DNA of 64,000 nucleotides from Moringa oleifera (taxonomy: Eukaryota; Streptophyta; Magnoliopsida; Brassicales; Moringaceae): assembly GCA_021397835.1 (NCBI GenBank), contig JAJFZO010000191.1, forward strand, positions 5,001 through 69,000, given 5' to 3'. Below the pieces are notes generated by a model. It was given only the letters and a program-made list of their open reading frames with translations, made no database searches and was not told where the DNA came from. Numbering within the stretch: position 1 is the stretch's first letter; each line of letters opens with the position of its first letter. The translations under genes were made by a program, and so were the position numbers. This document shows, one piece after another, positions 14,583 through 28,763 of the stretch.

Positions 14583-15067
14583 TAAATATCAGGTGCACTG
14601 GTTTAACACCGATCAAGTTGATTACCATCCAAATGTGATTTCAAGTAGGAGGCACCAAAATCTCAAATGAGATGTTATTTCAAATCGATAAGATTATAGT
14701 TCAATACAAAGCCAATGCCAATAGAAGTACAATTTCAGAAAAATACTACTGTGTATGGCTACGGTGCAAGTTGAATGTAACGCCAGAGATCTGCAAAAAC
14801 AGCAAATATATTACCGGGGATGCAGTCCTTATCAACCACACTCACCAGATAGTAGCTGATAAATATCAGGTGCACAGGTTTAACACTAACAAAGTTGATT
14901 ACCATCCAAATGTGATTTCAAGTGCGAGGTACCAAAATCTCAAATGAGATGTTATTCCAAATCAATAAGATTATAGTTCAATACAAGCCAATGCCAGTAG
15001 AAGTACAATTTCAGAAAAATACCACTTTGTATGGCTTCAGTGCAAGTTGAGTGTAGAGCTGCTCATA
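14583..15067 (-). repeat. Tandem partial copies of the MTHFR terminal exon and 3' flank
   Basis: Downstream of the true MTHFR stop (15068) a unit of about 280 bp recurs. Landmarks agttgattaccatccaaatg at 14618 and 14896, and ctcaaatgagatgttatt at 14663 and 14940, are 277-278 bp apart. The segment agatctgcaaaaacagcaaa at 14786 matches the end of the real last exon at 15065. The relic exon (about 14786-14862, minus) still reads SYYLVS.VDKD.IPGNIFAVF in frame. It has lost the TGA stop (now TGG) and the 5' part of the exon with its acceptor. The duplication therefore arose from the gene's own 3' end and now lies in or beyond its 3' UTR. Confidence 0.85.
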
Positions 15068-18000
15068 TCAGAGATCTGCAAAAACAGCAAATATATTGCC
15101 ATGGATGTAGTCGTTATCAACCAAACTCACCAGATAGTAGCTGCTTTGCACCTGCATACATAATTGGAATGCCACTGTATTATAAATATGGAACTTAATC
15201 TTCATTCAAGGAGATAGAGGAAGAGCATGTGTAAAGTATTTTTTAGAAAAATACAAGATCAAACAATAGTGTGAGAGCGAGAGTGAACCTCTTCAAGCAA
15301 ATTTCTGGACTGATCACCCTCTCCATACAAGGAAGCCCATCCTCTGGACCAAATTTCAAATGCTTCATCCTTCCAGACCATGAAGCTCGCAGGATCAACA
15401 ACTGTTGGCTGGATAATCTCCTTTGCTGGGAAGACTCCCCAGGTTACCGCATTAACATCAGTTTTATTAATGTTAGATATCCAACATCCTTCTTTGTTCA
15501 CAGCCATATAAGTTATATATGGAAAAGCCTTGCATTTGTCAACAAGTGTATTCAACTTATCCTTCGAGCAGAAGAACTCTAAATAAGCCTTCTGATAAAC
15601 ATAGCCCCCCCGACCACCCCAACCTGCAAACCACATGTAGTCATACGATGAACAATGATGCCAAAGGAACTAAAAGATAATTTTTCAAGAATTACAGTGC
15701 ACCAAAAACTACAAACTTAGTCATATCCCAGCTTGAAATTCTCATAATCAGTCATCAATCAATGCTATGAAACTTGTAAAAGACAAGGACATATTAAATT
15801 ATCAATCTTCAAAGATTGAAAGGAAATGATATAACTAGGTCCACTTAACAAAAATACTAAAGAATTTCAATTATTAGGTAAATCATCAGGAAAGGGACTT
15901 CTCAAATTTTCAATAAGAATATCATACATAAATAACAAACTACAAAAAGCAAGTACGCAAAACATTGACTTACCAACAGATGAGGAGTCAGATTTTTGCC
16001 CATTTACAGATGGCTGGCTATTTATAGTAAGGAAACCTTTCAAGTTGATTTCCCCAAGATTTTCATCTATGATCCTTGTCTCTGGCTGAAGGCCATCTAA
16101 TTCAGACCAGGGACTGCTTCTCAACTTCCCAAGGCAGAAATTCTTAAATTTCTGGTAAGTGACAATTTCAGGAGAACCATATTAGCACCTCTAACTATAT
16201 ATAATAAACTAAAATCGAACAAATACTAATGCTACTAATACTAGTAAAATGTGGAAACAATACCTCATGCACATCTTCAATGTTTTTCAATGGGACAGCC
16301 CATTCTTCATGAAGTTTTTTGTCACGTGCTCGTGGACGCATGAACTGTAGAAAAAATTATGTCTTGAATCAGAATTAACCAGTGCCAAATGATACCATTA
16401 AACAAATAACAGTCTATTCAAACCAAAACCATGGTTCTGAAAATCAGACCATCTACAGAAGGATACTTCAGCAAGACAAACGAAGACATCACAATAATTT
16501 TTCACAGAAATATTAGCATAAATGTGTTTCACATACGTTTACTTGTTGTCTCTCCATTGAAAATATAGAAAATAAATACAAGAAGTTCAGTTTCAAAAAA
16601 AAAAGTCCTTATTAAGATCGGAATGACAGACAAAAGCTGGCAATGGAAATATGAAAAGTTTTAAAAAAGACAGGTAAATATGTAAGCTGGATAGCACACT
16701 TTGATTAGATCACTTGCTAAGACTTATCAGGGCTTTCTGCAGATGCTATGATTTAGTTGTTACACAGAACAAGAACTAGTGAAGCATTAAGGAATCTTCC
16801 AAGAAATCAACAGCCCCTTGGACAGTTCCAGTGAAAGAAACTATATCAGACAAGCATACTCAACTTTTTCTGCAACAGTCCCGATATAACTACTTTTTAC
16901 CAGCTGCAAGTTCAAGTTATTTATTTACCATGTGACTATTCTTGGCTGCAGATGCAGATATTCCTGACACAAATAGTATAGGAAATCAACATTTAATTAA
17001 TAACTTTGCAATAGACTTTATATTCACTGGTTTATGAAGGAAAAGAACTGAAGCAATGGAACAACATTTTAATGAATGTTGATTTCTTAGGGTTTCCAGT
17101 TCAATAACCATATCTACTTGCTCTGATCATTTTTCACCATCTCGGACCTGAATCTATATTTTAAAATCAAAACAGTTGAAATTGCTGCATTGTATCATGC
17201 ACTTATCAGATCAATGATTAGCATATTAATACTGGACATGAAAACGACAATAACACCTAAAAGATTTATTGGCCCATTTTAGCATAATGACATATCACTA
17301 AGAATGATGTTCAATTCATCAAAGTGATAAGACCAAAACCAGCACTTTACTCTAGGTTGATTTACAAAAACATCCTTGTAAATGGGGGTGAACTACACAT
17401 TGATCCCTTTCAGATTGCACACCTATATCCTAGTCATTTGAAAACTTACTGGTCAACTAAAAACATAAGAACTACGCCCTTGAATTACTCGTCACTCGGT
17501 ATTTCTTGTTATAGGTACTTTTTTTTCGACATATTATATGATAACGTGTTATTTTTTTAACAATCCATCAACATATGCCAAAAATAGAGATGTAAGTCTA
17601 TAATATCACATAAAACAACATATTTTTAGTTTTGCCCCTATTTATAAACATAAGTTGGTATCCTTCATTATAGTAGACCAGATTGCAAAAATCTTTGAAA
17701 ATACGAAGCACATAAAGTTCAAGTACCTGATAGTCAGTGAGCATGCCATATGATGGATTACACGAATCACCCCATCTCCCATGTGGATACTGATCCCAGC
17801 CAATAGTTCTTGATATGTAGCTCTTTGGTCGATTGGCCCTGGGAGGATTAGCTAGAAAGATGAGATGTCTCAAGAAATACTTACTATAGAAATACAAAAT
17901 GCAACCAATTATTACTAATGTTCACCCAAAGTTTGATTAACGCATACCAAAATATTGGACGAACATCTTCTTTAACACGGAAAACATTTGTAGGCCGCCT

Positions 18001-20737
18001 CCAAGGCAAAGACCGGAAAATTCTGGACTCCTCAATTAAACCAAGATTCTACAAACATAACTCTATCATTAGTAGGGCCTAGATTAAGTGAGAGGTATAA
18101 CCAAGTAAACAAAATTAAACCAAGCAAACAAATTTAGGTACACCTCAAGGTAAATAATGAACAAGACATGAGAACCAACCATCAATATTGCTAATGCTGA
18201 TTTCTCCATGTTCAGCGTATAAAGATGTAAGGTCTTAATCCCATGACCTAAAATCTTCCGACACATTTCTGTTCCAAGGTGAATCCCGTAGGATTTGACA
18301 GCTTCTTCATTGTCCTTGATAGGCTCCAAGGCGGCAGTGATCTCAGCTGGTATCTACAATATGTTGTTAAATAGAAAGATCATAATGCATTGAATTTACT
18401 GCAATGCATCCCAAAAACATTTCAATATATAAGAGGCACTACGGTCAAACATTTTCCTGAACAACTTCTTTGAATAACAACCTCAAAAGACCACCCTGAA
18501 TCATCAAAAACTAGAAAACACGAAAGCTTGAACTTTGTTTGAGGACACAGAGGCATCCATTAATGAGACGACGAAAAGAAAAGGGCTCCTAGCTCCTGAA
18601 GAAAACTCGTACTTTAGGAAATCATAAGATATATTGGCAGAAAAGCATTACCCCGATCACAATTTGGTTTGCCACTTGGAACTATGGAACACAGAGTTGA
18701 AGTAAGGAATATACACCTGGTTCTTTATATTGCACAAGATGCACAGGGGCATCTCAACATTGTTTCCAACTAGCATGGGATAATTTATAGATACATTTAA
18801 TCTAAATTATGGGCTTGAATATTCTTTTCTTACTGATTTTTGAGAACACCCTTACAGTTCTCATTAATTAAGAGCCCTGACATCCAGATTCATATTTCTA
18901 TCCAAAGGTTAGAAAATTATTATTCAAAAAATCTTTAGCATAATACCAATAAATCAGAAACTCCTTTCAATGGCCTGAGGAGGACAGCAGGTAATAGTAA
19001 GCTTAATTACCGTGCCTCTAAGATGCCATACATCACAATTCAGACAGGATTATATAAGAGGTCAACGTGAATGATACTGCATACCTTTGTTTTGCAAAAA
19101 CCAGTCATGCGTAAGAAGCCCTTGTAGTTATTAATGGGCATAATCCCAGGAACAATGGGACAAGTAATGCCGATTTGACGACAATCATTCACAAATTTGA
19201 GGAAGATGTCAGTGTCATAGAACAGTTGAGTGACGATCAGATCAGCTCCAGCATCAACCTATGTGGTAGCATGCCATCAGCTCAAGTGGGTACACAACAA
19301 TGAAGCAAGAACAGCAAATTCAGCAATTAGAAATAAGCAGAAGAAGAAAAATTCTAAAAGCCCTGATCAAAAAAGAAACAAACCTAAAAGTCAGAGTTTA
19401 CAATACTCTCAAAATCCTCAGTGCAACTGAGTCTTAGAAGAAAAAAAAATAATAGTTAAAATTGCATGAAAATACCTGTCTGTTGCACATTAAGAAAAAA
19501 GACGGAAGGAGACAGGAACAAGAGGTACATAAAGGAGGATAAATTGGATGACACAGACCACATTAATCACTTAGCTAAAGGATTATATCAAATAACCTAC
19601 CATCCTAGGCCACACCCCAAATAGAAAAAGCAAGAGGAAGAAAAATATAAAAAGAGGGTTTCGTGGCAAAAGTTTAAAAAAAAAAAAAAAGACTGGCAAT
19701 ACCTTTTGCTTCAAATAAGCAAGATCATTCTGATAAGCTTCAGGCGAGGCCAGGCCATCACTCCCAATGACGTCCGGGTGTGCTTCTGAGCAGTGAGGTA
19801 AATTATTAAAAGAAAAAAAAAGTTAGAACAAGAAATGATAGGGAAAAAAAGAGTAATCACAAGTAATGGTAAGAAAAAAATGAGTAGAAAATGGAGAAAT
19901 CTATAAAGAGAAAGAATGTTAATCAGTAACAAAAAAAAAAAAAGAATTCCAAACAACAAAGAGAAAAGAGAAAGGAAATAAGAACCTGGATATCCAGCAA
20001 CAGTTATGCCAAAGTAGTCACCATAATTCCCTCTGATATGTTTCACCTGAAAACCACTCCCATTATCAGCACATCTGATACAGATCTAAGCATGAATATA
20101 GATCTAAGAATGGATACATGCATGACATTCAATCAATGCACATAGAGCTCAGTCAAGAATAATAGATCTAAACCTTAATCAGCACAAATTGTGCTGAGAA
20201 GGGAAATCAGACACCCATGTTTGATGCTTAATCAGCTAGATTGAATGTAAATGATGATAGAAATCGATACGTTATCTAATTCAGGAAGAAAGAAAACGGG
20301 AGAGCATATGCGTGCATAGAGTTAGGATTACGAACCAAGTCGAGGGCGCAAGCGAAGCCGCCTTGGACCTGGACGAACTTGTCCTGGCCGTGAGGAGGAT
20401 CCCCCCTGAGAGCGAGGACGTTCTGGATGCCATTGGATTTAATGGCATGGAGAGCGTGGTCGATCTTTTCCACAGGCATGTTGGTGCAGGTGAGGTGCAT
20501 CATGGTCTCCACGCATATCATGTTCTGCATCTTGTTGGCAATTTCCAAAGTTAGATCCGCAGTGGAACCACCGGCACCCCATGTTATGTCGCAGAATGCA
20601 GGGTTGTGGGCAACCATTCGGTCCATTCTCTCGAAGAGGTTGTCCACACCATCCTCAGTTTTGGGCGGAAAGAACTCGAACGAGAATACTACTTTCCCCT
20701 CCTCCGTCAAAGATCTTATCCTGTCTATGACCTTCAT
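15068..20737 (-). CDS. MTHFR: Methylenetetrahydrofolate reductase
   Basis: There are eleven exons on the minus strand: 20737-20336, 20046-19986, 19785-19703, 19258-19085, 18353-18180, 18048-17948, 17838-17727, 16344-16264, 16151-15974, 15623-15289 and 15151-15068. All splice in frame to 594 codons plus stop, the normal size of plant MTHFR. The enzyme reduces 5,10-methylene-THF to 5-methyl-THF for methionine synthesis in the cytosol, using FAD; plant forms are known to use NADH and to lack AdoMet inhibition. Residues 1-300 are the catalytic TIM barrel, with [10 protein letters not shown] near the N terminus, [25 protein letters not shown] and the second-exon GYPEAHPD stretch (split between exons 2 and 3). 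The C-terminal domain begins after the [13 protein letters not shown] region and ends [15 protein letters not shown]. The 11th exon encodes only 27 residues and is the part duplicated downstream. There are no stops or frameshifts, so the gene appears intact. ATG at 20737 gives the family-typical MKVIDRI start. Confidence 0.97.
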
Positions 20738-20779
20738 TTTGCCTCCTCAACTACTCACCCACTCAGATCTGTCTTAGAT

Positions 20780-20910
20780 CTATAAGAGTGATTCTCTATA
20801 TCCGACTGAGAGAGAGAGAAGAGAGAGAAAGAGAGAGGCCTAGAGATGGATGAGAGCAGATGCTAAAGCGATCGAGTTGTTTCTCCTTTGTTCTGGCATA
20901 TATATATAAG
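20780..20910 (-). promoter_or_regulatory. MTHFR core promoter and 5' UTR: TATA run plus CT-rich tract
   Basis: On the minus strand an alternating TATATATATA run (20899-20908) lies about 160 bp upstream of the MTHFR ATG. It is followed by a long pyrimidine (CTCTCT) tract at about 20805-20840. A TATA box followed by a Y-patch in the 5' UTR is a common plant promoter layout. The transcription start is inferred at about 20865-20875. Confidence 0.55.
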
Positions 20911-23900
20911 CCAACCAAGAAGTTGGTAGTAGAGATTCACCACACCAACTACCACGATTCCTGGAGCTGAGAACTCCAAATTCCATATTTGCTCTCTCAT
21001 TTACTCGCCTGCTTTTGCTTTTCTTTTTCTTTTTCTTTTGTTTTTTTAGATGTATTAGCCTACTTCTTGGCTAATAAAACAGATTAACTCAGTGCAAAGA
21101 TCAGTTATCTTTTCTGGGTCCCTGAAGAAGTTCTAAACATCTCAATCCCCTACTTCAAGACTTGAAAGATGGTCGGTCAGATTAGTCTTTTCATATTTCT
21201 TACCTGATTCATAGAATTTGGTGCCATAAAGGCATAATTTGGGGCTATAATACTATGATAAGATCCCACTATGAAGGACAATTAAAAAAATTGATCTGTT
21301 TGTCTGAAGGCTTCCTTTTGGTCTTTGTATTATATTTATTTAATAATCACTTAATTTTTCTTGGTTACTCAGAAGTCCAGTAGATGCCTCAATAAAGAGC
21401 AAACTAATACTGAGCATTGAGGTTGATAATAGCATGATAGTTTAGAGAACCAAAATTAAGAAATGAGTGGTACAAATCCTGCGTTTAAATAAAACCATAT
21501 TTAAATGGAGAAATAATTTTTGACCACATCTTGGTATCTTTTCCGTAATCCTTTCTGAAGTGAATTATACAATTCATTGCAACGAGGGCATAACAATGGA
21601 ATTCCCTGTACCATTATTCCCTTCTGCTGCAAATCAAATAGGATTACATGATACGATGATATACAAGTTATTTTTCATATTTTATTTTTTAAAAAATTAA
21701 AAATTTTATAAAATTTTAATATTTATCACATATTATTAATTAAAATTTAATTTATTATTTTAATTCATATTAAATTTTAACTCAAATAATTATAAAATAT
21801 TAAACATATTTTTATTATTAAAATATATCAAACATAACTCAAAAAATTTCTTTACTTTTATTTTAAATTCATCTTTTCAAATTTAAATAATTTGTATACA
21901 AAATTTATTTTTATAATTTTTTTAAATTTTAATAATATGAATTTTAAAAAATTATATTTCTAATATTTTGAAATTTCAAAAAAATAATTTAAATATTCTT
22001 AATTTTTAAATTTTTTAATAAAATTTAATTTAATAAATTTAAGGTAGACTTATGTATTTATACAAGAATTATATATTATTTTTACAATATAAAAAATTTA
22101 TGAAATCTTTCTTTAAAAACAAAAGGAACAAATAATGACTTGTAAAGAAACACATCAAAATTTCTTGATGCGACAAACATCCAGAAAGGCTTTTCACCTA
22201 ACCCTGGCTCTGGTAGCCATTCCATTGCAATCTTTCCGCACTGCTGTGCTGTCAGGCCACCCGGCACCACACGGCAGCGGAGAGAGACGTGAACCCATTT
22301 TCATTGGGTTGGTGGCTGGGGCCTACCACACTTACTCCATTCCACTCGCCAATTCCTCGGCGCCTGTGATATGATGCTTATATTTCCAACAAGAAAAAGA
22401 TACTATATACATCTAAATTTACCCAACTGAGGAACATTAGTCAAATCTTCTCACCAAATTTCAATCTAGAACCTTATCAAGACCAGGACAAATAAACGAC
22501 CACAGATGCTCCATACACAAACTAGAACAACAATTACAAATATGAAATTATTATTCAGAGGATCACAGTTCAGACTTGTTGGCACAATGCAACTCCTGAT
22601 CTAGGATCCAGGAGCACCACAACCAACATGGGCCTCTGTAAGCAAAAGAATCGAACACCTCGACCACTTCTCATTATTACAAGGTGACATTAAAAATGTT
22701 GGTCTCTTTGCCATCATCCTCCCCAACTCTGTCACACAGGCAAATCCTAGTTGCTGCGAACTAGTGCTCAACCAGCTAATAATTTTGCCGAAGGGATAAT
22801 TTCTCTGTCTATCAATGAATACAGTTCATGAATTTCTTACCATGGAGAGAGTATGTTTGAATACAACATTCTTTGATGAACCCCATGCCAGAAACATGAT
22901 CCTTCTTTTATGAAGGCACATAGGTTCATAAATGAGATACAACATTCTAGTCAAACACTTGCAAGAAGGAGGGATTTTAACACCTGAAAACTCAGCACTT
23001 TCAACCATTTGTACCTGCAAGAAGACTTACCAAGTCAAGCCCAGAACAAAAGTATACCTGCCACTCACAACAACTTGACTAAACCTCAACCTGGAATATG
23101 CACCTACTCTCAAGCATGTTACAATTGCTAAAGCTAACTCCCACAGTGGAAACAAATCAGATAAAATGGGAAACATTCATCAAATATTGATAACCACCTT
23201 TCATTACCCAGTTAAAGACAACATGAAACAATTCTTTGCATCACAACTCCCTCATGTGTCAAATATTGCAGTGCTAACACTGCACCAGCATACGAACCTA
23301 CACTGAAGGAAGCCAGCAAACATAACAATACATTGCCTCAAACAAAGGACTAGACATGTTTCTTTTTCTTCTCATAAAAGTCAAGCATTAGAACTAGGAC
23401 TTCCCATATTGTTACCACGAAATTACCTGAAACTTTATAGAAAGAACACTTCATATACACCAGCTCACATTCCAACCTCACAAATAGAGTAACTTTCCTT
23501 TTAACTACTGGAAATTCCTAGTCCCATAACTTGCAAAAAGTTTTCACATGCCATAAGCATATCTGCGACCTCAATCTCCAGACAACTGTCACTTTCCTTT
23601 AATTGACTTTGACATGCAACTTAACACCTGTTTGCAACAATGTCTCTGAAAATAAAGTACTAGACATGTTGGATCCCTCTGTTCTCAATAACTTCATGAA
23701 AATTCATAAAAGACCATACTGTGGATGCGATGCAAGTCAAACCAGTTCAATATTGTAATTCTGTTTCCCTTTTACAATTCCTCAAGTTGCTAAATGACAG
23801 TGTAGGGACTCAAGAGTGTGGTCATGGTTACAAAAGATAAATACACCTGGTGAGAGTGATACAAGGAATAAAGAGACAAGTCCAATCAACCAACACTTTA

Positions 23901-23913
23901 CTGCACAATGTCA
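20911..23913. other. Intergenic region between MTHFR and the SET-domain gene
   Basis: No gene is supported. The stretch 21660-22080 is almost pure A/T with short self-complementary runs (ttaaaatttaa-like) and resembles low-complexity filler or a decayed MITE. 22200-22370 is a GC-richer patch without a convincing ORF. 22400-23913 should contain the long 3' UTR of the SET-domain gene; short ORFs there have no recognisable motif. Confidence 0.45.
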
Positions 23914-26900
23914 TCAGAAAGGTACAAGCTCCCAATCCTCTTTTGACATATCAACAAATTCAATACCGCCATCTTCAAACATGACCTGCACCAATGTGCA
24001 TAAATTGATAAACAATCAAGATGCCTACTTAGTATAAAGTAACCAAAGTAACAGCTTTCTTACTGAGTGCTTTCTTGAATACTTATCAAAGTGTTTAATA
24101 AGCCCAAAACACCTGGAACATTAGAGTGATTGAGGAAATAAGACCCAGTAAATAACTGTGACGAGAAATAACAAAACTTAATGTTAATAAAAAGACCAAA
24201 AAGAAAAAAAGCAAACAGAAGAGCAGAGGATAACAGTAGCCAATCAAATTTACGTATTAGTTGTGGATCCCAGAGAGATTAAAAGAGAGAGGGGGAGAGA
24301 GAGAAAACATAATCTTGGACCACGAGAAATAACAAATAAAAATCGTAAAACCTATGAATATTCTATCAAAAGTGAAGCTCTCCCATCCAAATCTAAAGTA
24401 AAACTCTAATCCAAAAAATCAAACAAGCAAAAAGAGCGTAATTCTAAATTAAAAAGGAAAAATATTTTAAAAGTACCTCTCATTCATGGGACGAGATATT
24501 CTAATCACTTCACCAATGCAGTTCCGAGGGCAGATTTGCTGCTGGCTATGAGCATGACGTGAGCTTCCTAAAGGGAAAGTGCTGATCACAAACTTCTGAA
24601 TCCATCACAGACAAAAAAGCAACATAATAAACCATTTGATTACCTATACAGAAACCATCATTCTGATAAGCCTAACCAAATAACAACAGAGAAATAAGTC
24701 TAAGTTTTGCAAAAATCATCGAATATGAACATTATACTCTTGAAGAAATGTGCAGTTCAGCTAGTGGTTAAAATAAAAAAACCTCAACCTATGAAGAATA
24801 TGAACAATTCAATAGCAACTGCAACAACTAGACAGAGTAAGACAGGAAGCAAGCAGATGCTACCCTATATCATTACTGTACAATATAAGAAGTGAATATC
24901 ATATTTGAGGGCTTGAGTACATCAATAACTGTATGATACAGAGCACTAAGGATACATCTGATATTGTTTACTAGTAGGCCCTGTTTTGAAAATCACAGGA
25001 CCAATATAGCACGCAGGGGACACCATGAAAAATTATGAAGGTAAAGACAAGGACGATAATAATCAAAATCATACCTTATATTTTCTATCAGCAATACTTC
25101 ATTGGAACAAGACCACTTTAAGGTGATGAACCCAACAAGTAACCATATACTATAGAAAAGGAGAATAAGGGCCACGTAGGCCCTCCAAACATAACTATAG
25201 TCAACAGTTTGTAGTGCCATTACTTTTTTTAACATCAAAACACACTTCAAAAAAACAAACAAGCAAGATTGTGTTAATGTATAAACAAAAAATGAATAGA
25301 AAAGCTGTGATAAGAGCGATCAATTCATACATCTTTTCCAGATATAATTGCTTTCAACTTGGGAGAAGTCACTGCCACTTGGCATGCTACTAACTTTAGT
25401 GCAGCATCTGAAGACATCTTAGGCTTGCTAGGTTTAACCCCCAACTTTCGCCTGCAGCCTACAGCACCACAATGGCAATCTTGATCGGCACCAAATTGAA
25501 CAAACCTGCTAAATTTGTTAGATTGGACATATAACATAAAATTCTGCAAGAAAACAAACCTAATGCATTTCATCCAAATTAATATGCAAAAATTGTCGGA
25601 TTTGACATTTTAAAAAAATAGTAATAATACACAGACAACTCTATTGAATTATGAATGCAATAAATCAAGAATATCCAATTTGATATTATGGAGCTTCTGA
25701 AACTGTCAAATAAGAAAGTCATGAGTCTTCATACTGGTAGTCGTAAGTGAGGTGCTCGCCCTTTTTTATGTCACGAGTTGCAAATATGCCAATTCGTGTT
25801 TCACCGTCAATTATCCTTCAAAAAAATAAATTGAAAGAGAAAATGTAATACTGGCATGCAAACTGGTAAAGTAAAAAATCAGAAGCAAAGGTAAGTAAGA
25901 ACCATTTCTGCATCTCGGTATTGGGACTGCAACTATGATTTATATATCTTGATTTGTTTCCTTTGTATGTGGCATCAATTACCATATCTCGATTAATTTC
26001 ACACAAATAAAAGTTAGTCTCTCCACGATGTTTCATGTTCCAAAGCCTTTCCTCACAAGTTTTGTCATCAATAACTGCTTCGACAGAAGGTTAACCAATC
26101 ATTAATACGTTGCAAAAACAGTGCAACATGGAACAAGAAGAGAAAATTTAATGGAGACAAAAAACAAATAATCTCACCTTCACCAACATATTCTATAACA
26201 AATTCTCCCCGCTTAATATCTTCATCCGCCACAATCCCAGATCCACATTTTTCGGTCTACAAGCAACACCTTATTTAATTTCACAGTTTGAGTGCAAGTA
26301 CAACTAAGCTATAATACAAAGCCAAAGATATCTAACAAAGTGCAAAGCATTAGAATGTTTGAATAAGAACAGAAAAATATATTACAAGATAAATGCACAA
26401 CTTAGGAAGGAAGGAACACTTTAGCACGAGCAGATCACACATTACCGTACTCCACAATCAAAGAGAATGTGAAAAGGGAGAAAGGTGAGGGAAATAGGGA
26501 GAGAGCGCAGAAGAAAGCAGAGAGAAAACTAGCCTTTCCATATAGGTAAACTTTTCCAACTATGAACAATGACTTTGAGAAATGCTTTCAAATCACATGT
26601 TGGGCTATCACGTGAGGAAGTATCTCTTAATATTTCCTCCTTGCTTACTCACAAGAAATTGTCTAGTTTCCTCTAACATATCTTTTTGCTGTTCCATAAC
26701 ACAATTCTTATTCTTTCCAAAATCTTTCTTTTTCTTGACATGATTACACCAATAAAGAGAATAAAAGTGTTTCAATCGCTTGCATATATCATATGCATCT
26801 TTCCTTTTTTCTTTTTTTTTTTTAATCAGATCATACGCATCTTTAACCATGATAAAGAACCTCCAAGAAAAGTCATTTACTTATACCTTCACCAGTTTCA

Positions 26901-28763
26901 TCTTTTTAACGGGTCGATGTTGGAATGGCTTGTTGAGGCATGCACTTCCACACTTGCAGCCTGACGAGCAGCTTGATAGTAGCATCCTGTATAAAAGGAG
27001 CGTTGAAAGTCTTGCATATAAAATAATTTTGGGCATAAATATAGCATTACATAAATCAGAGTATGATAAAATGTATATGGGTTTTTAGCAATCATATACA
27101 CATGAAATCAATCAGATACTCACTTGGATGGTAAAACAGTTCAAAGAATAACAAAAATCATGAGGAACACACACAAATAGTTATGAGCTGCACATGTGTC
27201 GTTGTCGTGTAGCAGTTCCATATTGCTGAGAACTCATGACCAAAAATCTTACCCATCTCAGCTATCATAGTTGTAACCCTGTGGCAGTCTCCACTCAAAC
27301 CACAGAAGCACACCTCAACCACCAGATCATTATCATTCAAATATTTTGCAGCATTGATTTAGATAGTTTCACTACAGTAAGTTGGACAAAAAATTTCATC
27401 CATTGATTTGACTCATCTAAGGGAACTTTCAGGACATTAACCAAAGCAGAGCAGGCTTCCATACTTATAAGAGACACCTGCAGACTCTGCAATAGTATTG
27501 TGCCATCATATGGTACCAAGCATCTGAAAGCTACCAATAATTTGAGTCAGTCAGACTTTATATTGACAACAATTACAATAATCTTTTCTTCATCAATTAA
27601 CATGTCAAAAGGGAATAGATGAACATGATCTCCTGGTCTGTGAGAGACTAGAAACAAGAAGAGGGAACAACAATATGTAATGGCATCTCACAATTATATG
27701 AACTCTAAACTTGAGAATATAGACTAGGTAGGTGATAGAACATAGCAAATCCAGTAAGGAACAACAAAGAAAGAATTCAAATATGACATGCTTTTCATTG
27801 GCCAATTTAAAATGTAACATTGTGAAAAGCCTATGCAACTTACCCACAATGGCAGTCTCTACCACACACAGTAGAAGAGCCAGGTGAAGGGGTGCATGAG
27901 CAGAATATGCCATCATCCTCAAGGCGCCTTTTGATCTTCTTAGTGAGATATATGTCTTAAATTTGTCAATAAAGAACAAATGCAACCTCATGGACAGAGA
28001 CAGAGACAGAGAGACTGTAAGACATATGGGGCAATTCGAGTCACCAGTTTTCCAAAGAGTGCAAACTCAATGATCAATATCATTTTTAATCAGCAACATG
28101 GAGGGAAAAAGTTAAGAAGCAACAAAATGTCTAATCACTGTGGAATTAGTACAGAAAACCTAAATAGACTTCATATAATGATATTCAAGCATCAAAGGCT
28201 TAGAAAAATAATCATTGAGTTCATTATAAAAGGATACTGCGCTTTATGAAGGTGTATGGAGTAGGCTTCCATTTCGTGAACCAATCTGGCAGTTCAAAGT
28301 CAACTGGATTTCCAATCTGCTTCAACAACTTGTTGAATGCATGCCCAATGCGACTACATTCAGAATTCTGTAATACAAGAAAATGCCGCCAACAAAATTG
28401 TAAACAATCATATTTCAAGCAGATTGGTCAACCTAACAGGCTCCCTTAGCATGCTCGCAAGCTTATTCAGGATCACATAATTGAGCCCAACAGTAATTTA
28501 CGTTTTATTGAAAACTATTTTAACATATTGGCCTTTGAACACTAGGTATTACAAAATAAGCTCTTATGGCCAACTGTGAAACAGAAAATTTTTCTAGAAG
28601 ATAAACTACTCGAAAAGTTCCCTGGTTGCCAATACAAAATCAGATTGATTGCTTAGAAACAACTTCAGGCACTTTATAATTTGAACTGATAATGAGTGTG
28701 TATTCACTTATAGTGATTTATGAGGCTGAGCAAGTTAAAAAGAACCTTCTTTGTAGCAGGCAT
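23914..28763 (-). CDS. ASHH3: SET-domain histone-lysine methyltransferase, ASHH3/ASHH4 type
   Basis: Eleven coding exons on the minus strand: 28763-28746, 28367-28238, 27955-27844, 26986-26887, 26256-26178, 26074-25903, 25815-25735, 25505-25331, 24595-24477, 24112-24064 and 23985-23914. They encode 368 aa, close to Arabidopsis ASHH3. The order of domains is AWS, SET, post-SET and a short tail. The Cys-rich AWS pre-SET runs from IFCSCTPSPGSSTVCGRDCHC through CSSGCKCGSACLNKPFQ. The SET domain runs from KCGSGIVADEDIKRGEFVIEYVGE through the YKGNKSRYINHSCSPN catalytic loop (AdoMet and substrate binding) to GEHLTYDYQF. The post-SET is CHCGAVGCRRKLG. The tail is CIGEVIRISRPMNER ... KEDWELVPF. Family members methylate H3K36 (ASH1 group); ASHH3 itself is little studied. 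Exon 1 codes for only MPATKK, and its ATG is chosen because it matches the family start. The paralogue ASHH4 cannot be excluded. Confidence 0.93.

Noticed and set aside
14672..14947. Plus-strand 91-codon ORF beside MTHFR
   Set aside because: It lies antisense in the duplicated MTHFR terminal exon and flank, so it is a by-product of that repeat.
19711..20046. Minus-strand 111-codon ORF with a hydrophobic stretch
   Set aside because: It is MTHFR exon 2 read through intron 2 into exon 3 in the wrong frame; the hydrophobic part is intronic pyrimidine-rich sequence.
20312..20777. Two plus-strand ORFs opposite MTHFR exon 1
   Set aside because: Antisense shadows of the highly coding exon 1; no domain of their own.
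21660..22080. Possible MITE or hairpin element
   Set aside because: Almost pure A/T with many short self-complementary runs, but no convincing long terminal inverted repeats or target duplication could be seen.
22135..22374. Plus-strand 79-codon ORF in the GC-richer intergenic patch
   Set aside because: No recognisable domain, no splice partners and no neighbouring coding pattern.
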